Shown: positions 33,838 through 41,851 of the stretch, piece by piece | Layout of the letters: the number at the start of each line of letters is the position of its first letter | Numbering within the stretch: the stretch's first letter is position 1 | From: Verrucomicrobiota bacterium | GTDB taxonomy: Bacteria; Verrucomicrobiota; Verrucomicrobiia; Limisphaerales; PALSA-1396 | Reading direction: 5' to 3' | Assembly: GCA_016200005.1 (NCBI GenBank) | Contig: JACQFP010000075.1 | Span: forward strand, 1-41,851 | Length of the DNA: 41,851 bases | Notes under the pieces: generated by a model | What the model saw: only the letters and a program-made list of their open reading frames with translations | Database searches by the model: none | Told to the model about the DNA's origin: nothing | Translations under genes and position numbers: made by a program

Positions 33838-36168
33838 TCAATTCGCCGTCACCTCCACATTGTCAATATAAACGCGCATGTCTTGCGGCGAGAAGCCGAA
33901 CAATCCGGGGCAGCCGCTTTGATGCGCGTGTTTGTGCGGCGCTTCGAATGTCCATTTGTCAGGTTCAGGCTCGCCTTTTTTCCACGCCTTCGCACGCACC
34001 ACACCGGAACCGTCGGCGACCGCGTCCACCCGCGTCTTCAAGTGATACCAGACGTTGGGCGACCAATCGAACGGCGTGCTGAACCGGAACAACTCGTCGT
34101 TGGAACTGATCTCCAGTTTTTTCTCGTTGCCCTTGAGCACAATTTTGTAGCGCTGATTGATCACGCCGACATCCGACATCTTGCGTTTGTTCCCTTCACT
34201 CATCACGTCGGCCTCAATCGTGTAATTCTGCAAGGCCGGATCGCCCATGAAAACCGTGGCGCGCTGAAAAAAACGGTTGTCGATGGTCTTGACCAGACAC
34301 TTGTTGCCGTCCTTCTCACGCACATCGAACTTGAAGCGCGCGCCGATCCACGGCAACGGCGGATACGCGAAATGCGTCGCCGGCTCGATGTTGTTGGAAG
34401 TCACTTCGCTCAATTGAAACGATTCAAAGTCCTGCTTGATCGGCACCCCCGGCAAAACCCGACCGCGAATGTAACCCTTCAAACCGTCCAGCGACGCCTC
34501 GAAAGCGCCGGCCGACGCCTTCACGTCGGAAGCGGCGACGAAATTGCCCTCCGCATTGAACTCCCCCGCCAAAGAAGCGCGCACCTTGGCCGTGGGCGGA
34601 ACATAGTGCGCCCATTTCACGGATTTCACGTCCTTGACTTCCTCAACCGTCAGTCCGTTGGCGTCGAGTTTGCGCACGCGAAACGACGCGACCTGTCCGG
34701 GCTTCAACAAGACTTCCGACGGAATCACTTGCAGTTGTTTGGCCGGACCAGGTGCCGGCCATTTCTCGTCGGCCATCTCGCGCGGCAGACCGGGATTATT
34801 TCCTTTCTTGCCGAAGCAATACAGTTTCTTGCTCGTCTGGACGTAGATTTTGCCGTTATAGAGCGTGGGAACCCCGAAGCAGCGCCCCTCCAGCGCCACA
34901 TGAGAAAGAATCTGGCCGTCCGTGTCGCGGGGTTTGACGATGTAAAACGCGCCTCTGCCGCCGGCGGTTTCCTCGCTGGCTTGTTCGTTCTGACCGGGTT
35001 CGTTCAAGACCGGCACATACAATTTGCCATCGGCGTAAATCGGACACGCGTTGCGCTGCTCGATGCCGAGCTTGAGTTTCCAAAGAATCCTTCCGCTGTT
35101 CGCGTCGATGCAGGCGAGGTTGCCGACTTCGCTCGTGAGATAAACGCGGTCGCCAACGAGAATCGGCGAACTGGTGGAAGTGCGCAGTTCGTTATTCCAA
35201 AGTTCCACCTGCGAACGCTCCACAACGACCGGCCCGGCGACGGTATTCGTGGGGAAGACATGGGGAATTTTCATGGCGACCATCTGGCCTGGTTCGTACG
35301 GCGTGCCGTAAATGGCGATGATCTTGTCGTTGTGATGGACGAGCACCGAGGAATTGATGCCGGCTTTGAAAAGCGGGATGCGCCAGATGGGATCGCCCGT
35401 GCGCGCGTTCACGCACACGATGCTGCCGTCGCCAGTGGAAGTGTAAAACACGCGCCGGCCTTCGAGCCAGCCGAGCACTGGCAGCGAAAACGAATTGTCA
35501 TGTGGACGATCACCTGGCGACGACGCCCAGACCAGTTCACCAGTCTTTTTGTCGAAGGCGTAAAAGCGGTCACCGCCCGGTCCCTGCGCGCCCCAGTTCG
35601 CCGTGATACCGCGTGTGATGAGCAGGTCTTTATCAATCAACGGGGACGCCGTGCGACCATTCGGAAATGTCAACCGGCCGTAAAGCTCCATCATCGACAT
35701 GTCCCATATTTTTTTGCCGTCGGGCGTGAAACCAGCGAGAATTCCTTGCGTTCCTTGCATGTAAACATTGCCGGTTTCAGGATCGATCGTCGGACTCGAG
35801 GTTGCGTAACGGTGATAAATGATGTCGCTCAAAAAATCGCTGTAGCCCTGCTGCCACAGTTTCTTGCCGGTTTCAGCGTCGAAGCACGCGAGCACCTCCT
35901 GCAAATCCGGGCCGTCGCCCACATAGCCCATGATGTACAGCCGGCCGTTCGCGATCACCGGCGCGGACTGACCGGGCAGGTCGGCGATCCAGAGTGGTTT
36001 CCCGACGTCGATTGTATCCGGCAGATTTTTTTCGTTCGAGGTGCCGTTTTGATTGGGCCCGCGCCAACTGAGCCAGCCCTGCACCGGTGCGGCTGAAGTT
36101 TGGGAAGGAATGGCAGGTCCGCCAGCGAGGAAAAGACCCAGCGCGCTTAAGACAGTTGAAAGTTTCAT
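33838..36168 (-). CDS. Exported PQQ-like beta-propeller protein with a C-terminal glycan-binding-like domain
   Basis: At 776 residues this starts with a signal (KLSTVLSALGLFLAGG) and WLSWRGPNQNGTS. PQQ blades run to about residue 470 (for example EVLACFDAETGKKLW, FYAFDKKTGELVWA, LACIDANSGRILWKL). A linker region (about 485-590) contains KLDANGLTVEEVKDV. The C-terminal 180 residues (IKQDFESFQLSE, YTIEADVM, YHLKTRVDAVADG, VYIDNVEVTAN) look like a LamG/DUF1080-type beta-sandwich. The protein is divergent from a MarR regulator and is the first gene of a minus-strand set, so MarR control is likely. A long opposite-strand frame is a shadow of it. Confidence 0.87.
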   Translation of the reverse strand: MKLSTVLSALGLFLAGGPAIPSQTSAAPVQGWLSWRGPNQNGTSNEKNLPDTIDVGKPLWIADLPGQSAPVIANGRLYIMGYVGDGPDLQEVLACFDAETGKKLWQQGYSDFLSDIIYHRYATSSPTIDPETGNVYMQGTQGILAGFTPDGKKIWDMSMMELYGRLTFPNGRTASPLIDKDLLITRGITANWGAQGPGGDRFYAFDKKTGELVWASSPGDRPHDNSFSLPVLGWLEGRRVFYTSTGDGSIVCVNARTGDPIWRIPLFKAGINSSVLVHHNDKIIAIYGTPYEPGQMVAMKIPHVFPTNTVAGPVVVERSQVELWNNELRTSTSSPILVGDRVYLTSEVGNLACIDANSGRILWKLKLGIEQRNACPIYADGKLYVPVLNEPGQNEQASEETAGGRGAFYIVKPRDTDGQILSHVALEGRCFGVPTLYNGKIYVQTSKKLYCFGKKGNNPGLPREMADEKWPAPGPAKQLQVIPSEVLLKPGQVASFRVRKLDANGLTVEEVKDVKSVKWAHYVPPTAKVRASLAGEFNAEGNFVAASDVKASAGAFEASLDGLKGYIRGRVLPGVPIKQDFESFQLSEVTSNNIEPATHFAYPPLPWIGARFKFDVREKDGNKCLVKTIDNRFFQRATVFMGDPALQNYTIEADVMSEGNKRKMSDVGVINQRYKIVLKGNEKKLEISSNDELFRFSTPFDWSPNVWYHLKTRVDAVADGSGVVRAKAWKKGEPEPDKWTFEAPHKHAHQSGCPGLFGFSPQDMRVYIDNVEVTAN

Positions 36169-36318
36169 GGTTGCACTCCGGTTCGTAAACAGCAGCCACG
36201 CTCAACGCGCGCTGCTGGTTTTCTCCCCAGACGGCTGACACTATTCTGCAGGTCTGAAAAGTTTGCAATGACAATAATACTTATACGTATAAAATGCTGA
36301 CAACGTTCAAATTTAATC
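36169..36318. promoter_or_regulatory. Divergent promoter region of the MarR gene and the propeller operon
   Basis: The 150-nt AT-rich gap has TATAAAAT at 36288-36295 (a -10-like box for marR) and TTGCAA at 36263, with a 19-nt spacer. The palindrome at 36281-36292 overlaps the -10 box. The left side should hold the promoter of the minus-strand propeller gene, but no clear box is seen there. Confidence 0.4.
36281..36292. promoter_or_regulatory. Perfect 12-bp palindrome, candidate MarR operator
   Basis: TTATACGTATAA is its own reverse complement and sits 27 nt upstream of the MarR start, between divergent genes. MarR dimers usually bind AT-rich inverted repeats next to their own promoter, so this is the best candidate operator. 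Confidence 0.55.
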
Positions 36319-36810
36319 ATGCCGTCAACCAACCGAGCTTCTGCGTCGCCCATTGATTCGCCCGATCGCCGGCGGCTGCCGCTCCTGCTCCGCCGCGCCT
36401 GGTATGGCTTGAACCAGGCGTTCCGACGCCGCATCGCGCACATTGGGGTGACCCCCGATCAGTTCACCGTCATGCGCACCTTGCTGGAAAATGAAGGCGT
36501 GACCCAGCGGGAACTGACCCAACTCATGACGAGCGATCCAAACACCGTCGCCTCGCTGCTCGAACGAATGGAGAAGGCCGGGTTGGTCGAGCGCCACCTC
36601 CACGAAAAAGACCGGCGGGCCCATCGCATCCACCTCAAACCGTCCGGCAAACGCAAATACGAAGCGGCGCGTGAAGTTGCACTGGCGCTGCAGACGGAGA
36701 TTCTGACCAGGCTGCCAGAAGATCGACGAGAGGAATTCCTGGAGCATTTAACGATGGTGGCTGACGCATGTCGCGCCGTGGCGGGAAAATCTTCCAAGCG
36801 AACCCGCTGA
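36319..36810 (+). CDS. MarR-family transcriptional regulator
   Basis: At 163 residues this has the winged helix-turn-helix: TPDQFTVMRTLLENEG, VTQRELTQLMTSDPNTVASL, LLERMEKAGLVERHLHEKDRRAHRIHL (in pieces), with the Asp-Arg-Arg wing typical of MarR. The C-terminal helix forms the dimer. It probably represses itself and the divergent propeller operon; the ligand is unknown. No enzyme for aromatic or antibiotic breakdown lies next to it. Confidence 0.9.
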   Translation: MPSTNRASASPIDSPDRRRLPLLLRRAWYGLNQAFRRRIAHIGVTPDQFTVMRTLLENEGVTQRELTQLMTSDPNTVASLLERMEKAGLVERHLHEKDRRAHRIHLKPSGKRKYEAAREVALALQTEILTRLPEDRREEFLEHLTMVADACRAVAGKSSKRTR

Positions 36811-36938
36811 GGGGGTTGCTTTGCCGCGTCCAACGCAACCAACCGCCAAACCATTTCTTCACCAACGGGATCAACCGGGTGCGATTCCAGGCGTCGCCGC
36901 CCTGCTGACTCCCATCAGTCTGGATCGGGTAAGGATGT

Positions 36939-38273
36939 TCATCCGTGCCGCTGGAATAGAAACTCCGTCTGGACTTTGATCGTTTTGCCGTCCATTTCCA
37001 TCACAGGATACGCGAGGAAGTTGATCGGTCCGGAAGCGGGTTGCGGATCGACGATCAGGTCGCGGCCTTTGCTCAACTCGAACCGATTCGCCGGATGATG
37101 ACCAAAGTAATAATCCGCCAGGCTCGAATTCTTATCGGCCTCGCTGATGTCCACGGGCACCCACTTGCCGTCGGCGAAAAATTCCGCCCAACAGTGGTAA
37201 CCATCAATCCCGCCGTCATTCCGCTCCGAGGGAATGGCAGCGCCAATGGCAAATCGGGCCGGGATGCCAACCTCGCGCGCCAGCGCGATGAAGTAGGCGT
37301 GGAAGTCCGAGCAATTGCCGGTGCGCGCGTCACAGGCGTACACGGCGTCACCGCGGCCCCAGCCAGGACCATATTTGGCGTAGCGCAGTTTTTCGATCAC
37401 GTGGTCGTACAGCGCACGGGCGCGAGCCAGATCGGCGGTTTTGCCGCGCGTGACTTGCTGCGCGATGCTGCGGAAGGTTTCATTGGTCGGCACGAGACGC
37501 TCGGGGTTCAGATATTTTTGCGTCATTGGCTCCCGAACCGCATATTCCGATTTCTCGAAGCGTTTGACGTGGTACCGGACTTCGATGGTCTTGCCGCTGT
37601 CCGCCGGGCCGGCGTTCAGAAAAAGAACCTTGTTCCCGTATTTGCGCTCATCCAGCTCGCGCCACTGTTCGGGCGCGGTGATGTTTTTGACTTCGACGCG
37701 CTGAAACGTGTCCGACGTGGCCAATGGCAGCCAGAGCCGCGCAGCGTTGGTGATCGCCGGCAATTTCACCCGGTAAACGAACTCAAACTCATCGGTGCCG
37801 TTGATGACGCCCAGCAGACGCCGGGACGCATTCTTGGCCGCGACTTTGCGCCAGGTGCCGTTTCGCTTTTGTTCCCAAAGGTAAAGCGGTTGCCCATTGA
37901 TTTTGTGGACGCTGGTTTCCGTGACCGTCATCGCGCCGGGCGGACCTTTCAGGAAGAAGTCCACGTCGTAAACGGGTCCGTCAGTCCCGACGAGGTCCAC
38001 GCACGCGAAGCTGACGCCGTCGCCGAGATCGGACAAATACTCGAGATGGACGCGCACGATTTGGAGGTTTAGCTCCTTTTTATTGTGTTGAAGTTTGAAG
38101 TAGCCACCGCTCGCCTTTGATTGCTCGGCGATGTGTTTCTCGATCCCGGCCGCGATGTCGTCAATCGTGACGGCGGGCTTGGTGGTCTTCTGCGCCGCCA
38201 AGGCCGTGCAAAACGGCATCAGCGCAGCAAGGCTCACCAACCACGCAAAAACAGAAGCGTGTCGTGCAGACAT
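36939..38273 (-). CDS. Exported transglutaminase-like protein
   Basis: At 444 residues: signal peptide (SVFAWLVSLAALMPFCTALA), a DUF3857-like beta region (about 30-290), and a transglutaminase-like domain with the catalytic Cys in RTGNCSDFHAYF, His in DGYHCWAEFF, and Asp in WVPVDISEA. Arg-Glu-Val-Gly-Ile-Pro-Ala-Arg (REVGIPAR) is the usual motif after the Cys. It may be a protease or a peptide cross-linking or deamidating enzyme in the periplasm. Downstream and upstream genes are on the same strand; the small lipoprotein gene ends 61 nt upstream. Confidence 0.88.
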   Translation of the reverse strand: MSARHASVFAWLVSLAALMPFCTALAAQKTTKPAVTIDDIAAGIEKHIAEQSKASGGYFKLQHNKKELNLQIVRVHLEYLSDLGDGVSFACVDLVGTDGPVYDVDFFLKGPPGAMTVTETSVHKINGQPLYLWEQKRNGTWRKVAAKNASRRLLGVINGTDEFEFVYRVKLPAITNAARLWLPLATSDTFQRVEVKNITAPEQWRELDERKYGNKVLFLNAGPADSGKTIEVRYHVKRFEKSEYAVREPMTQKYLNPERLVPTNETFRSIAQQVTRGKTADLARARALYDHVIEKLRYAKYGPGWGRGDAVYACDARTGNCSDFHAYFIALAREVGIPARFAIGAAIPSERNDGGIDGYHCWAEFFADGKWVPVDISEADKNSSLADYYFGHHPANRFELSKGRDLIVDPQPASGPINFLAYPVMEMDGKTIKVQTEFLFQRHG

Positions 38274-38334
38274 TGTTGGAGCTCCCCGGCGTGACGAATC
38301 GTCGAACGATGCGTCGCCCCGTCTGGTTCAGTGG

Positions 38335-38493
38335 TTAGGGCTTGGAGGAAGGCGCGTTGGTCCCCGGATGCTCCGCTTTCGGATGCTCCTTGCTGGGATG
38401 TTCCTCCGTGTGCTTGCACGCGGAGAGCGCCAGCGTTGAAATAAAACACAATACCAGCAGCCACGACCATTTCTGGAGGGTTTGATTTTTCAT
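38335..38493 (-). CDS. Small lipoprotein with EHP repeats
   Basis: A 52-residue protein: basic start (MKNQTLQKWS), hydrophobic core (WLLVLCFISTLAL), lipobox LSAC with Cys26, then a His/Pro/Lys/Glu-rich tail with three EHP units (EHPSKEHPKAEHPG). The tail could bind metal. The ATG at 38493 is chosen because it starts the signal; a frame-open leader upstream is not supported. It is placed between the third propeller and the transglutaminase-like gene on the same strand. Confidence 0.75.
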   Translation of the reverse strand: MKNQTLQKWSWLLVLCFISTLALSACKHTEEHPSKEHPKAEHPGTNAPSSKP

Positions 38494-38759
38494 AGTTTCA
38501 GCAATTCCAATCTCTACATGGTTTACGCTTTCCGACAGATTAAATGCCTCACGCCAGTCGAACATTCCACAAAAAAACTCTCCGGCTCCCCGAATCGAAG
38601 CGCAGCTTTTCCGCAGGTACGACTGCAGAATCGGCTGGCCAAACCCTTGCAGACGCCATTCGCGCTTTCGACGTCGGCAACAAAAGAATCGGCTGTGAAG
38701 AAAAGAGTGGCCCTAAAATCACACCTTCAGCCAGTTCAAGATTCGATAAACCACGCTGC

Positions 38760-39959
38760 TTATTTCCCACTCACATCCACACAAACCAAATCGCCCCTGG
38801 CGTTGCGGCAATAAATTTTCCCATTCGAAAGGACGGGCGTCGTCCAGCACTTGCCGCCGAGCACTTGTGCTCGGGAAATCGGTTTGAAACCAGCGGGCGA
38901 CGCTGCGGCCACCACCAACATTCCCTTTTCGCTCAGCACAATCAGTTTGCCATCCGCCGCCATCAACGAGCCTTTGCCCAAACCGCCTTCGGTCCATTTG
39001 ACGGCGCCGTTCGATCCATCCAGACATTTCAGGTCCGCTTCATCGAAGCCGTAGATGTTGCCCGCGATCAAAACAGAACTGTTGAAATGGTTGCGCATGT
39101 TTTTGTTTTGCCAGACCACGGACGGCTTGTTGCCGCTCACCTTCAACAGGGCGCAGCCTTCATTGTAACCGGAGGAAATAAAAATGTTGTCGCCGTTGAT
39201 AATTGGGTCGGCGGCATTGACACCGTATTTGGTTTTCCACGGAAACGTCCACAGCAGTTTGCCATCCGCCACCGACACAGCTTCGAGCTCCGTCGTGGAG
39301 AACAAAGCCACCGCTAGTTGCGAGCCTTGATTGACCGGCACGGGCGTCGAGTACCCGGCGGATTCTTTGCCGGAGGTCCAAACAACTTTGCCGGTCGTCT
39401 TGTTCACCGCGGAACCGGCGACGCCGGCATTGATGATCAACAAATCCCCTTCCACCAGCACCGAACTCGAAAGTCCCCACTCCGGAATTTTCAGGCCCAG
39501 CTCGTCGTGAACGTTTTTCGACCAGATTACGTTGCCGGTCTCGGCGTCGAAGGCGAACAAATGACCTTTGCGGCTGAACGTATAAACCTGCTTGCCGTCC
39601 ACCGTGGGCGTGGCGTTCGGTCCGCCTTCATAAACGTGCGGATCAATCGGGCAGGGATAAGAATGTTTCCAGCGGAGTTCGCCAGTGTTGGCGTCAAAAC
39701 AAAAAACCGTTTCCGTGTCCTTCTCATTGCCCATCGTATAGACGCGACCATTGCTGACCGACATCGATGAAAAGCCGATGCCGACGGCGGCTTTCCAAAG
39801 TTGCTTCGGCCCTTCCTTCGGCCACGTCGTCTGCCAGCCGCTTTCCTTGGAAATGCCGTCGAGGTCCGGCCCGCGCCAGCGATACCAGTCCAGCGCTTCG
39901 GCTGCGAATGTCGAGAGCGCGAACAACACGGGCAACACAAGCAGCGAGTGAGTTTTCAT
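38760..39959 (-). CDS. Exported PQQ-like beta-propeller protein
   Basis: A 399-residue propeller with a signal peptide (LLVLPVLFALSTFAAEA) and WYRWRGPDLDG at the mature start. Blades show VFCFDANTGELRWKH, FAFDAETGNVIWSK, SAVNKTTGKVVWTS, AVSVADGKLLWTF, and YGFDEADLKCLDGSNG. The length and layout are close to a single 7- or 8-bladed propeller without extra domains. It is the third such protein within 8.5 kb. It may be a periplasmic scaffold (BamB-like) or bind a ligand; a quinone cofactor is not shown. Confidence 0.85.
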   Translation of the reverse strand: MKTHSLLVLPVLFALSTFAAEALDWYRWRGPDLDGISKESGWQTTWPKEGPKQLWKAAVGIGFSSMSVSNGRVYTMGNEKDTETVFCFDANTGELRWKHSYPCPIDPHVYEGGPNATPTVDGKQVYTFSRKGHLFAFDAETGNVIWSKNVHDELGLKIPEWGLSSSVLVEGDLLIINAGVAGSAVNKTTGKVVWTSGKESAGYSTPVPVNQGSQLAVALFSTTELEAVSVADGKLLWTFPWKTKYGVNAADPIINGDNIFISSGYNEGCALLKVSGNKPSVVWQNKNMRNHFNSSVLIAGNIYGFDEADLKCLDGSNGAVKWTEGGLGKGSLMAADGKLIVLSEKGMLVVAAASPAGFKPISRAQVLGGKCWTTPVLSNGKIYCRNARGDLVCVDVSGK

Positions 39960-40013
39960 GTCGCCAAGTTAACCAGTCAGCAAAGGCTGTCAACCGTGCG
40001 GACTAACCTTATA

Positions 40014-40136
40014 GGAGCGCGGCTGTGTCGAAGACCAGCCGCAGCAACTTCGCAACGAGTGGCCGTAGGAATGGACCTGATGCCGCCGGGCATTTCGACG
40101 TGCTGCGGCTGGCCGAGGACGACACAGCCGCGCTCC
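40014..40136. repeat. Inverted pair of GGAGCGCGGCTGTGTCG units
   Basis: The left unit GGAGCGCGGCTGTGTCG (40014-40030) continues as CCAGCCGCAGCA. The right unit, TGCTGCGGCTGG to CGACACAGCCGCGCTCC (40101-40136), is its imperfect reverse complement with a different linker. The head GGAG and the CGCGG stem match the other palindromes of the window. It lies in the divergent gap between the propeller and the hypothetical gene at 40187. Confidence 0.8.
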
Positions 40137-40186
40137 CACCATGTCGCTTCTCGACAAATCATTTCTTGAAGTTCAATCTGCCGACA

Positions 40187-40795
40187 ATGGCAAACGATCC
40201 TGATGCGCCGTTCGATCAACTGTGGAAGGAATACGGCCTGGTGTTCCGCGACTTCGACGACCTCACGCTGGCCCGGTGGTTGTCGCAGACGTTGAGTCAA
40301 TTGCAAGGGCGCGCGTGGCGGTTGTCGCATCCGTTGCTCGGCGCGTATCGGCTCGGCGCGCAACTGGCGCATGATCGGCAGGTGTGGTTGAAACGGCTGG
40401 TCACGTTGCCGCCCGCCTATCCGGAATCGTCATGTTGCCGCGCGCCGCTGCTGCCCCTGCTCACGCGCGACGTGCAGGAGTCGGGTCTGATCTGCGAGCA
40501 TTGCAGCGCAACGCTTGTGCCCTTCGAGGAAATTCCCGCCGAGCTACGGCCCGAATTGCAATCGTGGGCGTCCAAGTATGCGCCGGTTCATGCCGTCGCG
40601 CACTGGGACGACCGGCAGCGCAAAAGCGCGGGCAATTACGATCGCGCATTTGAACAGGCAGCCAAGGAGGCCGAGAGTCTGCTGGTGTTTGCCGCGCGCG
40701 AGCTGCTGCCCAAGCTGGTCGAACATTATCCCGCCGTGGTGTGGGAAGACCAGGACGAGTGCCTCGATGTCCAGCCGGAAGATATTCAACTTTGA
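40187..40795 (+). CDS. Hypothetical protein with a Cys-rich centre
   Basis: A 202-residue soluble protein. A helical N-terminal half (FDQLWKEYGLVFRDFDDLT) is followed by paired cysteines (CC at 83-84, CEHC at 103-106) that could bind a metal, then an acidic C-terminal half (WEDQDECLDVQPEDIQL). No family was recognised. The ATG at 40187 is chosen; the frame is open further upstream into the repeat at 40014-40136, which argues against an earlier start. The next gene begins 4 nt after its stop. Confidence 0.6.
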   Translation: MANDPDAPFDQLWKEYGLVFRDFDDLTLARWLSQTLSQLQGRAWRLSHPLLGAYRLGAQLAHDRQVWLKRLVTLPPAYPESSCCRAPLLPLLTRDVQESGLICEHCSATLVPFEEIPAELRPELQSWASKYAPVHAVAHWDDRQRKSAGNYDRAFEQAAKEAESLLVFAARELLPKLVEHYPAVVWEDQDECLDVQPEDIQL

Positions 40796-40799
40796 GCGG

Positions 40800-41519
40800 A
40801 TGAAAGTTTTTATCCGTTGGGCGAAGCGAGCCGGTCTCATCGTGGTGGCGCTGCTTATGGCGCTGATCATTTTCAAAAACGACATCCTCAAGCCGGTCGC
40901 GGTCCGCCGGATTCGCGCTGAAACCGGGATGGAGGTGAAGATCGGCGCGTTTGACTTCGGGCTGCTTTCTCCGACCATCACAATCAAGAATCTCAAGCTC
41001 TACAATTCCGCGGAGTTTGGCGGTTCGGTTTTTTTGGACGTTCCGGAGTTTCACGTCGAGTACGACCGCCACGCGCTCGCCTTGCGCAGGCTGCACCTCT
41101 TGCTCCTGCGCTTCAACCTGGCCGAACTGCACTTGGTCAAGAACACCAGTGGCCAAACCAATGTGACAGCGTTGCTGGAACGAGTTGAAGCGCGTGCCGA
41201 ACATCAACACAAGATCAGAATCGGTCGAACGAAATACGAGTTTGACGGCATTGACACTTTGGAACTGACGCTCGGTAAAGCGAGCTTCACCGATCTGGGC
41301 CACCCCGCCAAAAACCAGGAGCGGGACATCGGCTGGACGAACGAAGTGGTCACCGACGTGAAATCGGTGGGCGACCTTTACGGCGGACTATTCCTGATCA
41401 TGCTCAAACAGGGGCGCATCGATTTTCCAAGACACCCAAGTGAATTCACAAACGAAATCACGAATTCAATGCCGGAGCCGATTACAGTACCAGCAACGAA
41501 TGAACCGGCTGGAAAATAA
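40800..41519 (+). CDS. AsmA-like single-pass membrane protein
   Basis: A 239-residue protein with an N-terminal membrane helix (about 13-25, LIVVALLMALIIF), then a domain with MEVKIGAFDFGLLSP, TITIKNLKLYN, and FLDVPEFHVEYDR, which is the start of the AsmA/DUF748 repeat fold. It ends with a Pro/Glu/Thr tail. AsmA-family proteins sit in the inner membrane and are linked to lipid transport to the outer membrane. It is shorter than AsmA (about 600), so it may be a stand-alone N-terminal module. The start at 40800 is chosen because it opens the membrane helix. Confidence 0.68.
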   Translation: MKVFIRWAKRAGLIVVALLMALIIFKNDILKPVAVRRIRAETGMEVKIGAFDFGLLSPTITIKNLKLYNSAEFGGSVFLDVPEFHVEYDRHALALRRLHLLLLRFNLAELHLVKNTSGQTNVTALLERVEARAEHQHKIRIGRTKYEFDGIDTLELTLGKASFTDLGHPAKNQERDIGWTNEVVTDVKSVGDLYGGLFLIMLKQGRIDFPRHPSEFTNEITNSMPEPITVPATNEPAGK

Positions 41520-41851
41520 ATTGGATGTGTCGTAAGGGGACCGTGCTCCCCCGAGTATTCTTTCACGTTCGGAGTTTATCCAAAATCACCCCTGCGCTAC
41601 AGGCGGCTTCGTCAAATACCAAAATAAGCTTTTCAACTTCTACAGATGGCCACTTCATATCAGGCAGGAGTTTTGATGGCGTGGTTTGATAAGCAAGTAT
41701 CTGCTCACCGCTAGGAATTTGTCGGACTTAGAATTGGGTTGCTGTGGCGGAGCCTTCTGGTGCCGTTCTGCGCCTGAGCAAAATTATTGTTACTCAACGC
41801 CACACCGTTTCCCTGCACTCTCGCAAGCGGTTCTTGACCGTTTTTCTCCCC
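41520..41851. other. 332-nt right edge without a supported gene
   Basis: No convincing coding sequence or RNA gene was seen. GGGGA-ccgtgc-TCCCC (about 41537-41552) is a short hairpin 17 nt past the AsmA-like stop and could aid termination, but no T-run follows. A minus-strand frame runs in from the edge and stops at 41711, without recognisable content. Confidence 0.4.

Noticed and set aside
33799-36096. A 765-codon open frame on the plus strand.
   Set aside because: It lies opposite the 776-residue propeller, which has a signal peptide and recognisable blades. The plus frame has basic, low-information sequence with no motif. Such long antisense frames are expected in GC-rich genes.
41711-41851. 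A minus-strand frame of 46 codons entering from the right edge.
   Set aside because: It is open to the edge but short, with no recognisable motif. A stop-free run of this length is not rare by chance.

Overview
The window looks like a chromosomal segment of a Gram-negative, moderately GC-rich bacterium, most likely a Verrucomicrobiota member of the Pedosphaera/Limisphaerales kind. This rests on gene style, not a marker phylogeny. The signs are a giant secreted LamG/Ig-like protein with a C-terminal Y-x-I-x-x-S-T-N-L-x-x-W domain, three secreted PQQ-type beta-propellers, a YfhO-like membrane giant, a small 'EHP' lipoprotein, and many palindromic intergenic repeats with a GGAG head. No rRNA, tRNA, CRISPR array, IS element or phage gene was found.

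Layout. 1-220 (-): the start of a membrane-anchored protein that runs off the left edge. 420-4385 (-): a secreted LamG/Ig/InlB-repeat protein. 4594-19372 (-): a 15-gene cluster, all on one strand and mostly overlapping or closely packed, for making and decorating an unusual nucleotide sugar. In transcription order it holds a nucleotidyltransferase-PfkB kinase fusion (domain order reversed relative to E. coli HldE), NAD-dependent epimerase, HAD phosphatase, APH-type kinase, split transketolase (two genes), a methyltransferase, zinc dehydrogenase, WbuC cupin, C-methyltransferase, SDR, a methyltransferase, a UDP-galactopyranose mutase homologue and a last methyltransferase. No glycosyltransferase of a recognisable GT-A or GT-B type lies in it.

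19538-25469 (+): YfhO-like membrane protein, NUDIX hydrolase, RsmH (16S rRNA m4C1402 methyltransferase) and a BaiN/HI0933-type flavoprotein. 25731-27812: a divergent pair, a coiled-coil membrane protein (-) and a sialidase-like BNR protein (+). 27897-36168 (-): PQQ propeller, frameshifted DUF4160, DUF2442, PQQ propeller, MFS transporter with a large insertion, MNT/HEPN pair, and a PaaK-like adenylating enzyme. A MarR regulator (36319, +) is divergent from the first propeller, with a perfect 12-bp palindrome between them. 36939-39959 (-): transglutaminase-like protein, lipoprotein and a third propeller. 40187-41519 (+): a hypothetical protein and an AsmA-like anchored protein.

How the genes may work together. 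The polysaccharide cluster could build a ketose phosphate with the split transketolase, phosphorylate, dephosphorylate and nucleotidylate it with the kinases, HAD and fusion protein, then oxidise, epimerise and C-/O-methylate it for the cell surface. This pathway is inference. The MarR/propeller region looks like a regulated set of secreted proteins interrupted by two toxin-antitoxin-like cassettes. The best candidates for something new are the sugar cluster, the family of GGAG-headed palindromes, and the frameshifted DUF4160 gene.
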